Source: Bacteroidaceae bacterium (lineage in GTDB: Bacteria; Bacteroidota; Bacteroidia; Bacteroidales; Bacteroidaceae). Taken from it: 64,000 nucleotides of DNA. Shown one piece after another: positions 38,429-46,871 of the stretch; the stretch's first letter is position 1; each line of letters begins with the position of its first letter. Below the pieces are notes generated by a model that had not been told where the DNA came from, did no database searches, and worked only from the letters and a program-made list of their open reading frames with translations. The stretch covers positions 62,001-126,000 of the forward strand of contig JAFSKR010000068.1 of the NCBI GenBank assembly GCA_017448825.1. Direction: 5' to 3'. Made by a program: the position numbers and the translations under genes.

Positions 38429-39436
38429 TTAGAATAGCGCTAATTGTTTGGATTGTGTCTTGATGGTGTGCGTTTTCTTAGTTGGGTTAGTTTGGACATT
38501 TTGTTGAAGAAGTGTGTTCCTCTCCCAGAAAACGCCGTCGGTATATCCTTGTATCGTGTTATCTTCGGTTGCCAATTCCAGACGCTTTTCTGCCCAACAG
38601 CAGTATTCGGGATTGATTTCCACACCACAGTAGTGCCGGTGTAGTTTCTTTGCCACCACGCTTGTCGTGCCACTTCCCAAGAAGGGGTCAAACACCATAT
38701 CGCCTTCTCTTGACGATGCTAAAACCAGCTTCGCTATCAGTTTTTCGGGCTTTTGTGTCGGGTGGTCAGTGTTTTCGGGCATTGACCAAAAAGGTACACT
38801 GATGTCGTCCCAGAAATTGGACGGGCAGGTCATTCGGAAGTTGCCTTTTTCCGTCTCTTCCCAATCTTTGGGCTTGCCATTCTGTTTGTAAGGTGCAATA
38901 ACTTGTCTTTTAATCTTGACAGCATCAAGGTTAAAGTAATAGTTGTTCGGGGCTTTCACGGCAAACCAGATGTCTTCCATGCTGTTCTTCCAGTTGGACA
39001 GAGCACCTCGTCCCTTCTCTCTTTGCCAAGTAATTCTGTTCATAATGTGGAGGTGCTCAGATAACACTTGCTGCATGGCCGCTGAGCATCGCCAGTCGCC
39101 GCAAAGATAGAGAGACCCTGTTGGCTTGAGTTTCTTGACTACCAGTGGAAGCCATTGACGAAGATATGTGATATATTCTTCTTGTGTGCGGGCAGCGAAC
39201 TTGTTACCGTTGAAATCCTTGGTGAGGTTATAAGGAGGGTCAATGATGATTAAATCGGCAAACTCGTCGGGAAGCAAGGGAAGGGTGAGCATCAAGTCAT
39301 CATTGATAGTCCGATTGATGTATGAAGTGTCAAGACTTCTTAAATCATCGCTCGTTATGAGGTGTTGCCGATAGATGGACTCTTCTTCGGCATTCAGCGT
39401 GAGAGTTCTGTTCCTTGGTGCCTTTTCTTTTTTCAT
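38429..39436 (-). CDS. Type II DNA methyltransferase (beta class)
   Basis: 335-residue site-specific adenine-N6 or cytosine-N4 methyltransferase. The catalytic motif DPPYN is at residues 66-70 and the AdoMet motif DPFLGSGTT at 250-258. That order (IV before I), with the recognition region between them, defines the beta class. HPTQKPEKL (225-233) is also typical. It protects host DNA from the endonuclease encoded 3 bases downstream. The ATG at 39436 is 16 bases after the prfA stop. No controller (C-protein) gene is present, so expression balance must come from the prfA transcript or an internal promoter not identified here. Confidence 0.9.
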   Translation of the reverse strand: MKKEKAPRNRTLTLNAEEESIYRQHLITSDDLRSLDTSYINRTINDDLMLTLPLLPDEFADLIIIDPPYNLTKDFNGNKFAARTQEEYITYLRQWLPLVVKKLKPTGSLYLCGDWRCSAAMQQVLSEHLHIMNRITWQREKGRGALSNWKNSMEDIWFAVKAPNNYYFNLDAVKIKRQVIAPYKQNGKPKDWEETEKGNFRMTCPSNFWDDISVPFWSMPENTDHPTQKPEKLIAKLVLASSREGDMVFDPFLGSGTTSVVAKKLHRHYCGVEINPEYCCWAEKRLELATEDNTIQGYTDGVFWERNTLLQQNVQTNPTKKTHTIKTQSKQLALF

Positions 39437-39452
39437 TTTGGTAGCATATTAT

Positions 39453-40568
39453 TTACAGTTCCGCTTCCTTCAGACGCTCTGCATTCTCTGCCACGATGAG
39501 GTGGTCGATGCAGTCCTGGATGTCGCCGTCCATGAAGGCGGAGAGGTTGTAGATGGTGTAGTTGATGCGGTGGTCGGTGATGCGGCCTTGGGGGTAGTTG
39601 TAGGTGCGGATTTTGGCGGAGCGGTCGCCTGTGGAGACGAGGGTCTTGCGGCGCGAGGCGATGTCGTCGATGTACTTCTGGTGCTCGCGGTCGTAGATGT
39701 AGGTGCGCAGACGAGCCAGGGCACGTTCCTTGTTCTTGGGCTGGTCGCGTGTCTCGGTGCATTCCACAAGGATTTCCTCCTTCTCGCCCGTGTTCGGGTT
39801 CGTCCACATATAGCGGGCACGCACACCCGATTCCACCTTGTTTACGTTCTGACCGCCAGCACCCGACGAGCGGAAGGTGTCCCACTTGATTTCGCCTTCG
39901 TTGATTTGCACGTCGAAAGGCTCTGCTTCGGGAAGTACAGCTACGGTGGCAGCCGATGTGTGCACACGTCCCTGTGTTTCCGTGACAGGAACACGCTGCA
40001 CACGATGCACTCCTGACTCATACTTGAGGGTGCCATACACGTTTTCGCCCGTCACACTCACGATGATTTCCTTGTAGCCGCCCACAGCCCCTTCGGAGAA
40101 GGACGACACCGCCATGTGCCAACCTTTGATTTCGCAGTATTTCGAGTACATGCGGAAGAGGTCGCCCGCAAAGAGGGCTGCTTCGTCGCCTCCCGTGCCG
40201 CCACGGATTTCGAGTGTCACGTTCTTGCTGTCCTCGGGGTCAGCAGGGATGAGCAGCAGCTTGATTTCCTCCTCCAGTTCGGGGATGCGTTTCTCGTTGG
40301 CGGCGATTTCCTCGCGTGCCATCTCCTTCATTTCGGGGTCATCCTCCAATGTGAGCATCTCCTTTGCCTCTTCCAATCCCTTGATGGCATTGATGTAAGC
40401 TTGGCGGGCTTTCATGATGTCCTCCAAGTTCTTATACTCCTTCGTCAGTTGTACATACCGCTTCTGGTCGGCAATGACGTTGGGGTCGGTGATGAGGGTG
40501 CTGACTTCCTCAAATCGAGGCACCAGCCCTTCCAGTTTCTCGAGTATGGTGTTGTTTTCCGTTGCCAT
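39453..40568 (-). CDS. prfA: Peptide chain release factor 1
   Basis: Class I release factor that reads UAA and UAG stop codons and triggers peptide release. The GGQ motif is in SSGAGGQNVNKVES (about residues 231-244), and the codon-recognition region lies at about 185-200 (HRVQRVPVTETQGRVHTS). RDQPKNKERAL is also conserved. The ATG at 40568 gives 371 residues; the open frame extends about 180 codons upstream without homologous character and runs antisense to the HEPN gene. A -7 box (40586-40593) is 17 bases upstream. Confidence 0.96.
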   Translation of the reverse strand: MATENNTILEKLEGLVPRFEEVSTLITDPNVIADQKRYVQLTKEYKNLEDIMKARQAYINAIKGLEEAKEMLTLEDDPEMKEMAREEIAANEKRIPELEEEIKLLLIPADPEDSKNVTLEIRGGTGGDEAALFAGDLFRMYSKYCEIKGWHMAVSSFSEGAVGGYKEIIVSVTGENVYGTLKYESGVHRVQRVPVTETQGRVHTSAATVAVLPEAEPFDVQINEGEIKWDTFRSSGAGGQNVNKVESGVRARYMWTNPNTGEKEEILVECTETRDQPKNKERALARLRTYIYDREHQKYIDDIASRRKTLVSTGDRSAKIRTYNYPQGRITDHRINYTIYNLSAFMDGDIQDCIDHLIVAENAERLKEAEL

Positions 40569-40585
40569 GTGATTTACATTTTGTG

Positions 40586-40593
40586 CAAAGGTA
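40586..40593 (-). promoter_or_regulatory. -7 box for prfA
   Basis: On the minus strand this reads TACCTTTG, an exact match to TAnnTTTG, 17 bases upstream of the prfA ATG. It would drive prfA and probably the methylase, endonuclease, pyrF and HD genes. No clean -33 TTTG was found. Confidence 0.6.
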
Positions 40594-40674
40594 CGAAAAC
40601 TTCGCGAGACATGAAAATGATTCCCCCGAAAACGCCCCATCTTCCCTCTTTTCTGAACTTTCGTACTGATTTTG

Positions 40675-40704
40675 TTGGTTTGTGAAAAAGAATTCGTACC
40701 TTTG
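40675..40704 (+). promoter_or_regulatory. Promoter for HEPN-MNT genes
   Basis: TTG (40675-40677), 19 bases, then TACCTTTG (40697-40704): a full Bacteroidetes promoter match, 23 bases upstream of the ATG at 40728. It is divergent from the prfA promoter. Confidence 0.7.
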
Positions 40705-40727
40705 CAGGCGAAAACTAAACAAAGGGA

Positions 40728-41147
40728 ATGACTATGGCAAATAAAGACAGAGCGGAGAAGTGGCTCGACATTGTGGCGGAAGACATGAGCGTGGCAGACG
40801 ATCTCTTCAAGACAGGTCACTGGCTCTATGTCGGTTTTATGTGCCATCAGGTCATAGAGAAGACGCTCAAGTCCTACTGGTGCGTGTGCCGCGACGACGA
40901 CCCTCCCTACATCCACGACCACAAGAAAATAGCCCAGGGCTGCGGACTCTACACGAAGATGAGCGACGAGCAGAAAGCCTTCCTCGAAGTCATCAAACCG
41001 ATGAACATCGAGGCGCGCTATCAGGAATACAAGGACGAGGTGGCCCGCAGACTCAATCGCGAGGTTGCCGCCGAGATATTGGAAACCGCCAAACAATTTC
41101 ACGCATGGATACTCGAAAAACTAAAGGAAAAGTCATCGACCCGATGA
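40728..41147 (+). CDS. HEPN-domain protein
   Basis: 139-residue helical protein of the HEPN family, encoded with a minimal nucleotidyltransferase. The typical HEPN core WLDIVAEDMSVADDLFKTGHWLYVGFMCHQVIEKTLKSYW spans about residues 12-51. PPYIHDHKKIA (59-69) and IEARYQEYKDEVAR (about 97-110) follow. The R-X4-6-H RNase motif of toxin HEPNs is not present in clean form: the nearest is R55 with H63, seven residues apart. It may therefore be a nucleotide- or substrate-binding HEPN, not an active RNase. A second in-frame ATG two codons on is possible. Its stop overlaps the next ATG. Confidence 0.85.
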   Translation: MTMANKDRAEKWLDIVAEDMSVADDLFKTGHWLYVGFMCHQVIEKTLKSYWCVCRDDDPPYIHDHKKIAQGCGLYTKMSDEQKAFLEVIKPMNIEARYQEYKDEVARRLNREVAAEILETAKQFHAWILEKLKEKSSTR

Positions 41148-41479
41148 CCTTCACGCCCGACACCGTACAGGGCATCCTGCCCAAGGACTTCGCCCTTGAA
41201 CTGGTGCGTCGCTACAAGGCTGCCATCGCCCCGCGTTTCGACCCGGCGATGAAGGTCATGATGTTCGGCTCCTACGCCAAAGACTGCCCCAACGAATGGA
41301 GCGACATCGATGTGGCTGTCATCGTGCCCAAGATAGAAGAAGGCAAGTGGTGGGACTTATCTACAGATCTTTGTCACGATGTGGACAAGGTGAGCCTCTA
41401 CATCGAGCCCATCCTGCTGGAGAGCGGGGAGGATTCCCCCATCTACCGCGAGGTGATGCGCACGGGCATTGCCGTATAA
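41144..41479 (+). CDS. Minimal nucleotidyltransferase (MNT) domain protein
   Basis: 111-residue nucleotidyltransferase partner of the HEPN protein. The metal/nucleotide motif GSYAKDCPNEWSDIDVAV (about residues 46-63) is the GS-X10-DxD signature of DNA polymerase beta-type minimal nucleotidyltransferases. In characterised pairs (MntA-HepT) the MNT protein AMPylates the HEPN toxin. The ATG at 41144 overlaps the HEPN stop (ATGA). The same frame is open further upstream, but that is out of register with the HEPN gene. Whether the pair is a toxin-antitoxin module or a resistance-type nucleotidyltransferase is unresolved. Confidence 0.85.
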   Translation: MTFTPDTVQGILPKDFALELVRRYKAAIAPRFDPAMKVMMFGSYAKDCPNEWSDIDVAVIVPKIEEGKWWDLSTDLCHDVDKVSLYIEPILLESGEDSPIYREVMRTGIAV

Positions 41480-41635
41480 TTCATGATATAAACACATATC
41501 TGCACCATGAGTGAGCAAGCATATATAAATAATGCGAAGGCAGTGAAGATGATGACCAAAACAGTTGCCTTTGGCGAACTTTGGCTGCGCCTTGGCTATT
41601 TTAGGCAAGTTTAACACTTGCCAAAGGCATTTGGC

Positions 41636-41667
41636 TTGCACAAAATTTGGCCATCTCGATATTTTTG
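41636..41667 (+). promoter_or_regulatory. Possible promoter of small lipoprotein gene
   Basis: TTG (41636-41638), 21 bases, then TATTTTTG (41660-41667). It would give a leader of about 180 bases before the ATG at 41853, containing the hairpin at 41741-41780. Confidence 0.45.
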
Positions 41668-41740
41668 CTACTTACTTAATCTTCCTATAAGAGAAAGGGA
41701 GGGAGCGACGCCCATAGTTGGGTGTTGCGGACGCATATTT

Positions 41741-41780
41741 GGCACGTATCGGTCTCGCGCGGGCGGGGTGGAGACGTGCC
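41741..41780 (+). repeat. Bulged GC-rich hairpin upstream of lipoprotein
   Basis: GGCAC (41741-41745) pairs with GTGCC (41776-41780) and GTCTC (41752-41756) with GAGAC (41771-41775), leaving a 6-base bulge and a 14-base G/C-rich loop. There is no T tract. It could be an extragenic palindrome or an RNA leader element. Confidence 0.5.
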
Positions 41781-41852
41781 GTTTCCGTGTCTGTTGAGTT
41801 CATCTCACATAATCAACAATTTTCATTAACAACTTAAACATCAAAAAAGATC

Positions 41853-42389
41853 ATGAAGAAAGTATTCTTTTCTTTCGCCATCGCCACGATGATGGCATCG
41901 CTCATGGCTTGCGGAGGCAAGACAGGGCAGAATCAGGATGGCCAGGACTCTGCGGCTGTGGAGGCTGAGGCAGAGGCAGAGGCTGCTGACCCCAACCGCG
42001 AGGAACTGCTATTCCTCTCAGTCGCAGTGCCAGAAGGCTATACGAACAACAGCATCTCAGAGTACAAACTCTTCCTTCGTCAGGAGCCAGAGCCAAACTA
42101 CAACTACAATTCGGAAAGACTCTATCTGGAGGTTAACTTCTGCAAGAATCAGAATGTGGAAAAGTACATCGGGCCCTACAAAAGGTTTCATGACGTGACG
42201 GAGCGTCCCGACTTGAAAACGACCATCGACGGTGTCGATTTCCAGGCTTTCTCTATCATCACCCAGAAGGACACCACACTTCACATCATTGCCGAACAGG
42301 GCGAAAATCTCATCGAGATCATCACCAATGAGCTCTCCTATGGCAATGCTGACATCCAGCAGGCAATCAAGAGCATCAAGTTCAAGTAA
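41853..42389 (+). CDS. Small lipoprotein of unknown function
   Basis: 178-residue predicted lipoprotein. The signal peptide has lipobox LMAC with the lipidation Cys near residue 20. An Ala/Glu-rich low-complexity linker (about 35-48) leads to a single alpha/beta domain (FLSVAVPEGYTNNSISEYKLFL ... IEIITNELSYGNADIQQAIKSIKF). The C-terminal half, with IDGVDFQAFSIITQKDTTLHIIAEQ, resembles small beta-sheet domains that assess ligand or stress, but no family was recognised. Monocistronic: a bidirectional terminator follows 24 bases later. Confidence 0.8.
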   Translation: MKKVFFSFAIATMMASLMACGGKTGQNQDGQDSAAVEAEAEAEAADPNREELLFLSVAVPEGYTNNSISEYKLFLRQEPEPNYNYNSERLYLEVNFCKNQNVEKYIGPYKRFHDVTERPDLKTTIDGVDFQAFSIITQKDTTLHIIAEQGENLIEIITNELSYGNADIQQAIKSIKFK

Positions 42390-42412
42390 TCGAAGAAATT
42401 CCTAAAACTACT

Positions 42413-42452
42413 AAAAAAGTCACGCTTCCCATTGGGGGCGTGACTTTTTTTT
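42413..42452. terminator. Bidirectional terminator between lipoprotein and purM
   Basis: A perfect 13-base stem AAAAAAGTCACGC/GCGTGACTTTTTT (42413-42425 and 42438-42450) carries an A run on one side and a T run on the other. It can end both convergent transcripts. Confidence 0.92.
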
Positions 42453-42494
42453 GTGCGTATGTCTCTCGCCTCATCGGAGGCTGTCGGGGCGTTG

Positions 42495-43670
42495 TCAGTA
42501 GTTGAACTCGCCAAATTCGCTTTTGATGGTCAAAGACTTCTTGCCCTCCTCGATGTGCCCAACTACCTGGGCATCAATGTTGAACGACTTGCTGATGGCG
42601 ATGACTTTCTCGGCATATTCGGGCGCAAGATAGACTTCGAGGCGGTGTCCCATGTTGAAGACCTTGTACATCTCTGCCCAGTCGGTGCCTGACTCCTTGG
42701 CGATGGCGCGGAAGAGTGGGGGGACGGGGAACAGGTTGTCCTTGATGACACGGCAGTTATCGCCCACGAAATGCAGCACCTTTGTCTGTGCGCCTCCCGT
42801 GCAATGCACCATGCCGTGAATGTCTGCCCGCATCTCGTCCAACAGCTTCTTCACCACAGGTGCATACGTGCGAGTGGGGGAGAGGACGAGTTTGCCAGCG
42901 TTGACGGGCGCACCTTCCACGGGGTCGGTCAGTCGGTAAGAACCCGAATAGACGAGTTCTTCAGGCACCGCCTTGTCGAACGATTCGGGGTATTTCTCTG
43001 CCAAGTATTTGGCGAAGACATCATGACGGGCAGAGGTGAGTCCGTTGCTCCCCATGCCGCCGTTGTACTCCTTCTCGTAAGTGGCTTGACCACAAGAAGA
43101 TAAACCTACAATTACATCGCCTGGACGGATGTTGGCATTGTCAATCACATCGCTACGCTTCATGCGGCAGGTGACGGTGCTGTCGACGATGATGGTGCGC
43201 ACCAAGTCGCCCACATCTGCTGTCTCACCACCCGTTGCATAGATGCCAATGCCCATCTTGCGCATCTCTGCCAGCAGTTCGTCCGTACCGTTGATGATGG
43301 CGCTGATGACTTCGCCCGGGATGAGCATCTTGTTACGACCGATGGTGGAAGAGACGAGGATGTTGTCCACCGCACCCACACAGAGCAGGTCGTCGGTGTT
43401 CATGATGAGCGCATCCTGTGCGATGCCCTTCCACACGGAGAGGTCGCCCGTCTCTTTCCAATACATATAAGCAAGGCTCGACTTGGTTCCTGCGCCGTCG
43501 GCATGCATGATGTTACAGTATTCGGGGTCGCCTCCGAGGATGTCGGGAATGATTTTGCAGAACGCTTGTGGAAAGATACCTTTGTCGATATTTTTGATGG
43601 CATTATGCACATCTTCTTTTGCGGCACTCACGCCCCGCATCATGTATCTCTGCTTGTTGTCAATAGCCAT
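42495..43670 (-). CDS. purM: Phosphoribosylformylglycinamidine cyclo-ligase (AIR synthase)
   Basis: Fifth step of purine synthesis: ATP-dependent ring closure of FGAM to AIR. Visible motifs are MHADGAGTKSSLAYMYWK (about residues 55-72), MNTDDLLCVGA (about 90-100), YATGGETADVGD (about 144-155) and the C-terminal HCTGGAQTKVLHF near 288. The 391 residues are somewhat longer than E. coli PurM (345), as in other Bacteroidales. The ATG at 43670 is 40 bases downstream of a -7 box. In related genomes purM is close to prfA; here a small lipoprotein gene and the HEPN-MNT pair intervene. Confidence 0.95.
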   Translation of the reverse strand: MAIDNKQRYMMRGVSAAKEDVHNAIKNIDKGIFPQAFCKIIPDILGGDPEYCNIMHADGAGTKSSLAYMYWKETGDLSVWKGIAQDALIMNTDDLLCVGAVDNILVSSTIGRNKMLIPGEVISAIINGTDELLAEMRKMGIGIYATGGETADVGDLVRTIIVDSTVTCRMKRSDVIDNANIRPGDVIVGLSSCGQATYEKEYNGGMGSNGLTSARHDVFAKYLAEKYPESFDKAVPEELVYSGSYRLTDPVEGAPVNAGKLVLSPTRTYAPVVKKLLDEMRADIHGMVHCTGGAQTKVLHFVGDNCRVIKDNLFPVPPLFRAIAKESGTDWAEMYKVFNMGHRLEVYLAPEYAEKVIAISKSFNIDAQVVGHIEEGKKSLTIKSEFGEFNY

Positions 43671-43710
43671 TTTGATAAGATTTGTTTGTCTATTTGGAAG
43701 TTTTGTGGTG

Positions 43711-43718
43711 CAAAGGTA
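43711..43718 (-). promoter_or_regulatory. -7 box for purM
   Basis: The minus strand reads TACCTTTG, an exact TAnnTTTG match, 40 bases upstream of the purM ATG. The -33 element is weak. Confidence 0.55.
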
Positions 43719-43908
43719 AGGAATATAATTGAGAAAAGCCTTACCTTGGCCTTAAAAAAAACTCAAATTGCTGCATGAAGCACTTGCCCATGTCCCATTT
43801 TCTTTGTAGCTTTGCGCATGGAATCTCTTTGTGCATTTGCTTTCGGTGTTTCATGGGTCTTTCTGGCTTGCAAGGGGTTCTCGTTTTTCCGAAGGCGAAG
43901 AGCAGTTT

Positions 43909-43984
43909 ACATATCCTTGTACGAAATGTACATATCGTTCTTGAAAATGTGCATATCCTTGTAGGAAATGTACATATCCTTGTA
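43909..43984 (+). repeat. 21-base tandem repeat, three full units plus part
   Basis: Units at 43909-43929, 43930-43950 and 43951-43971, with a partial unit from 43972. The shared pattern is ACATATCCTTGTA followed by GAAATGT, with up to five differences in the middle unit. Junctions create the palindrome ATGTACAT. It lies 10 bases before a second, unrelated tandem array. Confidence 0.85.
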
Positions 43985-43994
43985 TGATTCCAAA

Positions 43995-44136
43995 GTGGCA
44001 TACGGCAATCCTCAGAGGTGGCATACGGCAATCGTCAGGGGTGGCATACGGCAATCCTCAGAGGTGGCATACGGCAATCCTCAGGGATGGCATACGGCAA
44101 TCGTCAGAGGTGGCATACGGCAATCGTCGGAGGTGG
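43995..44136 (+). repeat. 23-base tandem repeat, six units
   Basis: Six head-to-tail units start at 43995, 44018, 44041, 44064, 44087 and 44110, followed by a 4-base partial. Each contains GGCATACGGCAATC followed by C/G-TCAG(A/G)G; differences are confined to four or five positions. There are no spacers between units, so this is not a CRISPR array. A 23-base period is not a multiple of 3, which argues against coding. The array ends about 150 bases before the lpxD promoter. Confidence 0.95.
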
Positions 44137-44284
44137 ACATTTTGTGTCGATAGTGTACCGATGTCGTGCCGATTCCATGTGCTGTTTTTATGCAGGTGGT
44201 TATGCCAAGAATTTTCCGATTGAGGATGTTTTTTGGTTGATTTGGAGTTTTTGTACCTACAAAGAGACGAAAAGTGGGTGTAAA

Positions 44285-44317
44285 TTGCCGTTATGTCGAA
44301 TATCTTTCTTAAATTTG
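44285..44317 (+). promoter_or_regulatory. Promoter of lipid A operon (lpxD)
   Basis: TTG (44285-44287), 22 bases, then TAAATTTG (44310-44317). The lpxD ATG at 44347 is 29 bases downstream. This supports that start over the upstream in-frame ATG at 44293, which would begin before the -7 box. Confidence 0.55.
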
Positions 44318-44346
44318 CAACATATTCTATAACAAAATATTGCGAA

Positions 44347-45396
44347 ATGGTATTTACTGCACAGCAGATAGCAAGTTATACGGGTGGCACGGTTGAGGGT
44401 AATCCAGAGGCTGTCATCAGCACGTTTGCCAAGATTGAGGAGGGCACGGAAGGTGCGCTGTCGTTTCTTGCCAATCTACAGTACGAACATTATATTTACG
44501 AGACGAAGTCGAGCGTGGTGCTGGTGAACCGAGATTTCCAGCCTTCTCAGCCAGTGGCAGCCACGCTGGTGAGGGTGGACAATGCCTACGAATCGGTGGC
44601 GAAGTTGATGCAACTCTATCAGAGCATGCAGCAGAAGCGGGTTGGCATAGACTCCTTGGCGTTCATCTCTCCGTCGGCCAAGATTGGCAAGGATTGTTAC
44701 ATCGGGCCTTTTGTCGCCATTGCTGAAGGAGTGGAGATTGGCGACGGCGTGGTGCTTCATCCTCATGTCACCATCGGGCGAAATGCCAAGGTGGGCAGTA
44801 ACACCGAAATCTATAGCAATGCAGTTGTTTACCACGATTGTGTCGTTGGCAGCAACTGCATTCTTCATGCCGGTTGCGTGATTGGTGCCGATGGCTTTGG
44901 CTTTGCGCCAACGGCCAATGGCTATGATAAGATTCCGCAGATAGGCATCGTGACCATTGAGGACAACGTGGAGATAGGTGCCAACACGTGCATCGACCGC
45001 TCCACGATGGGCAGCACCATCATCCGCGAGGGTGTGAAGCTTGATAACCTTGTGCAGATTGCCCACAACGTGGAGGTGGGTCGGAACACGGTCATGTCGG
45101 CGCAAGTGGGCGTGGCTGGCAGCTCGAAAGTGGGTGAGTGGTGTGTGTTTGCCGGACAGGTGGGCATCGCAGGTCACCTGAAGGTGGGCGACCGCACCAC
45201 GATGGGTGCACAAGCGGGGCTGGCTGGCGGAAATCTGGCCAAGAAGGGTGGTGCTACGCTGATGGGTTATCCTGCAGTGGAACACAAGAAGTTTGCCAAG
45301 AACATGGCGGCACTCAATTCCCTGCCCGACTTGCTGAAAGAGGTGGCTGCTTTACGGAAAGAAGTGGATGAGTTGAGGGGTTGCAAGACTAATTAA
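44347..45396 (+). CDS. lpxD: UDP-3-O-(3-hydroxyacyl)glucosamine N-acyltransferase
   Basis: Third step of lipid A synthesis: adds a hydroxyacyl chain to UDP-acyl-glucosamine. An N-terminal uridine-binding domain (about 1-100) precedes a left-handed beta-helix of hexapeptide repeats (about 105-310; for example [26 protein letters not shown]). The catalytic His is in [10 protein letters not shown] (H240). A short C-terminal helix follows. At 349 residues the length is normal. The lpxC-fabZ gene starts 28 bases later, so lpxD, lpxC-fabZ and lpxA form one pathway operon. Confidence 0.96.
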   Translation: MVFTAQQIASYTGGTVEGNPEAVISTFAKIEEGTEGALSFLANLQYEHYIYETKSSVVLVNRDFQPSQPVAATLVRVDNAYESVAKLMQLYQSMQQKRVGIDSLAFISPSAKIGKDCYIGPFVAIAEGVEIGDGVVLHPHVTIGRNAKVGSNTEIYSNAVVYHDCVVGSNCILHAGCVIGADGFGFAPTANGYDKIPQIGIVTIEDNVEIGANTCIDRSTMGSTIIREGVKLDNLVQIAHNVEVGRNTVMSAQVGVAGSSKVGEWCVFAGQVGIAGHLKVGDRTTMGAQAGLAGGNLAKKGGATLMGYPAVEHKKFAKNMAALNSLPDLLKEVAALRKEVDELRGCKTN

Positions 45397-45424
45397 CGTA
45401 TAAAAACCAAACAATAAAATAGAA

Positions 45425-46807
45425 ATGCAGAAGCAACAGACCCTGAAAGAGTCGTTTACGCTGAAAGGCAAAGGACTTCACACAGGCCAGTTCATTACGG
45501 CGGTATTCCATCCCGCAGAAGAGAACCACGGATACAAAATTCAACGGACAGATATTGATGGTCAGCCAATCGTCGATTGTAATGCTGACTTTGTAGGTGA
45601 CACGCAACGTGGTACCGTTCTTGTGAAAGGCGATATCAAGATTAGCACCATCGAGCACGCGATGGCAGCCCTCTATGCCAGCGGCATCGACAACTGCCTC
45701 ATTCAGCTGGATGGTCCCGAAATGCCTATATTGGACGGAAGCGCCATGCCGTTCGTTGAAGAGATTCAACGGGTGGGGCTTCAGGAACAGGAGGCCAAGA
45801 AGGACTATTATGTGGTGAAACATAAAATGGAGGTGAAGGGCGAGAACGGTGAACATCTGATTCTCCTGCCCGACGACCACTTCTGCCTGAATGCGCAGAT
45901 TGCTTTCGATTCGAAGATTCTGGATAACCAGTTTGCCAATCTCGATGACATTGCCGACTTCTCCACGGAAATTGCTTCGGCTCGCACGTTTGTGTTTGTA
46001 CGTGAGATTGAGCCGCTGCTGAATCTCGGTCTAATCAAGGGCGGTGACCTCGACAATGCCATTGTTATCTATGAACGTGAGCTGCCACAGGAGCGTTACG
46101 ACAAGTTGGCCGACACGTTGGGCATTCCTCACATGGATGCCACCCGACTGGGCTATATCAACCACAAGCCCCTCATGTGGGACAACGAGACGGCACGTCA
46201 CAAGTTGCTGGACATCATCGGAGACCTCGCCTTGGTGGGCAAGCCCATTCTTGGCCGAGTCATCGCCACGAAGCCCGGTCATACAATAAATAATAAGTTC
46301 GCGCGTGCGATAAAGAAGGACATCAAGAAGCATGAGGTGCAGAGTCCTGCTTACGACCCCAACAGCGACCCGTTGATGGATGTGAACAAGATTCGCCACC
46401 TGCTCCCTCACCGCTATCCGATGCAGTTGGTTGATAAGGTGCTTTCGGTGGATGGCATGGAAATCGTGGCTGTGAAGAACGTGACCAGCAACGAGCCTTT
46501 CTTCACGGGACACTTTCCAGAGGAGCCAGTCATGCCCGGTGTGCTCATCGTCGAGGCGATGGCACAGGCAGGCGGATTGCTGGTGTTGAGCAACGTGGAG
46601 GAACCTGAGCGTTGGTCCACTTACTTCTTGAAGATTGACAATGTGAAGTTCCGTCGCAAGGTCGTTCCGGGCGACACGCTCATCTTCAAGGTGAAGATGT
46701 TGGGTCCCCTCCGTCGCGGCATCGCATCGATGGCAGGCCTTGTTTCCGTGGGCGACACCATTGTTGCCGAGGCTGAATTTACGGCACAAATTGTGAAGAA
46801 TAAGTAG
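45425..46807 (+). CDS. lpxC-fabZ: Bifunctional LpxC deacetylase / FabZ dehydratase
   Basis: Fusion seen in Bacteroidetes joining the committed lipid A deacetylase to the fatty-acid dehydratase that competes for the same hydroxyacyl pool. LpxC half (about 1-305): zinc ligands H78 (TIEHAMAAL), H259 and D263 ([11 protein letters not shown]). FabZ half (about 318-460): [14 protein letters not shown] and catalytic H363 with E377 ([20 protein letters not shown]). Fusion lets the flux split be set at one polypeptide. The ATG at 45425 gives 460 residues. Confidence 0.97.
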   Translation: MQKQQTLKESFTLKGKGLHTGQFITAVFHPAEENHGYKIQRTDIDGQPIVDCNADFVGDTQRGTVLVKGDIKISTIEHAMAALYASGIDNCLIQLDGPEMPILDGSAMPFVEEIQRVGLQEQEAKKDYYVVKHKMEVKGENGEHLILLPDDHFCLNAQIAFDSKILDNQFANLDDIADFSTEIASARTFVFVREIEPLLNLGLIKGGDLDNAIVIYERELPQERYDKLADTLGIPHMDATRLGYINHKPLMWDNETARHKLLDIIGDLALVGKPILGRVIATKPGHTINNKFARAIKKDIKKHEVQSPAYDPNSDPLMDVNKIRHLLPHRYPMQLVDKVLSVDGMEIVAVKNVTSNEPFFTGHFPEEPVMPGVLIVEAMAQAGGLLVLSNVEEPERWSTYFLKIDNVKFRRKVVPGDTLIFKVKMLGPLRRGIASMAGLVSVGDTIVAEAEFTAQIVKNK

Positions 46808-46871
46808 TAAATCGCTTTCTGAAGCTGCCAGAGGCGCAAATAGAGTAAATTGTAAAATCGTAAATAAGAAG

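Larger units (their letters stand above)
41480..41852. other. Gene-free region with inverted repeats
   Basis: No convincing gene in 373 bases. It contains a 10-base inverted repeat TGCCTTTGGC/GCCAAAGGCA (41566-41575 and 41620-41629). A competing hairpin GGCAAGT/ACTTGCC (41604-41610 and 41616-41622) shares three bases with its right arm. A bulged GC-rich hairpin (41741-41780) lies nearer the next gene. Confidence 0.6.

Noticed and set aside
40569..41102. N-terminal extension of the prfA open frame
   Set aside because: Lies antisense to the HEPN gene and upstream of the prfA -7 box. It has no release-factor similarity; the ATG at 40568 fits the family length.
43909..44136. Possible CRISPR array
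   Set aside because: Units are head-to-tail with no spacers, and no cas genes are present.
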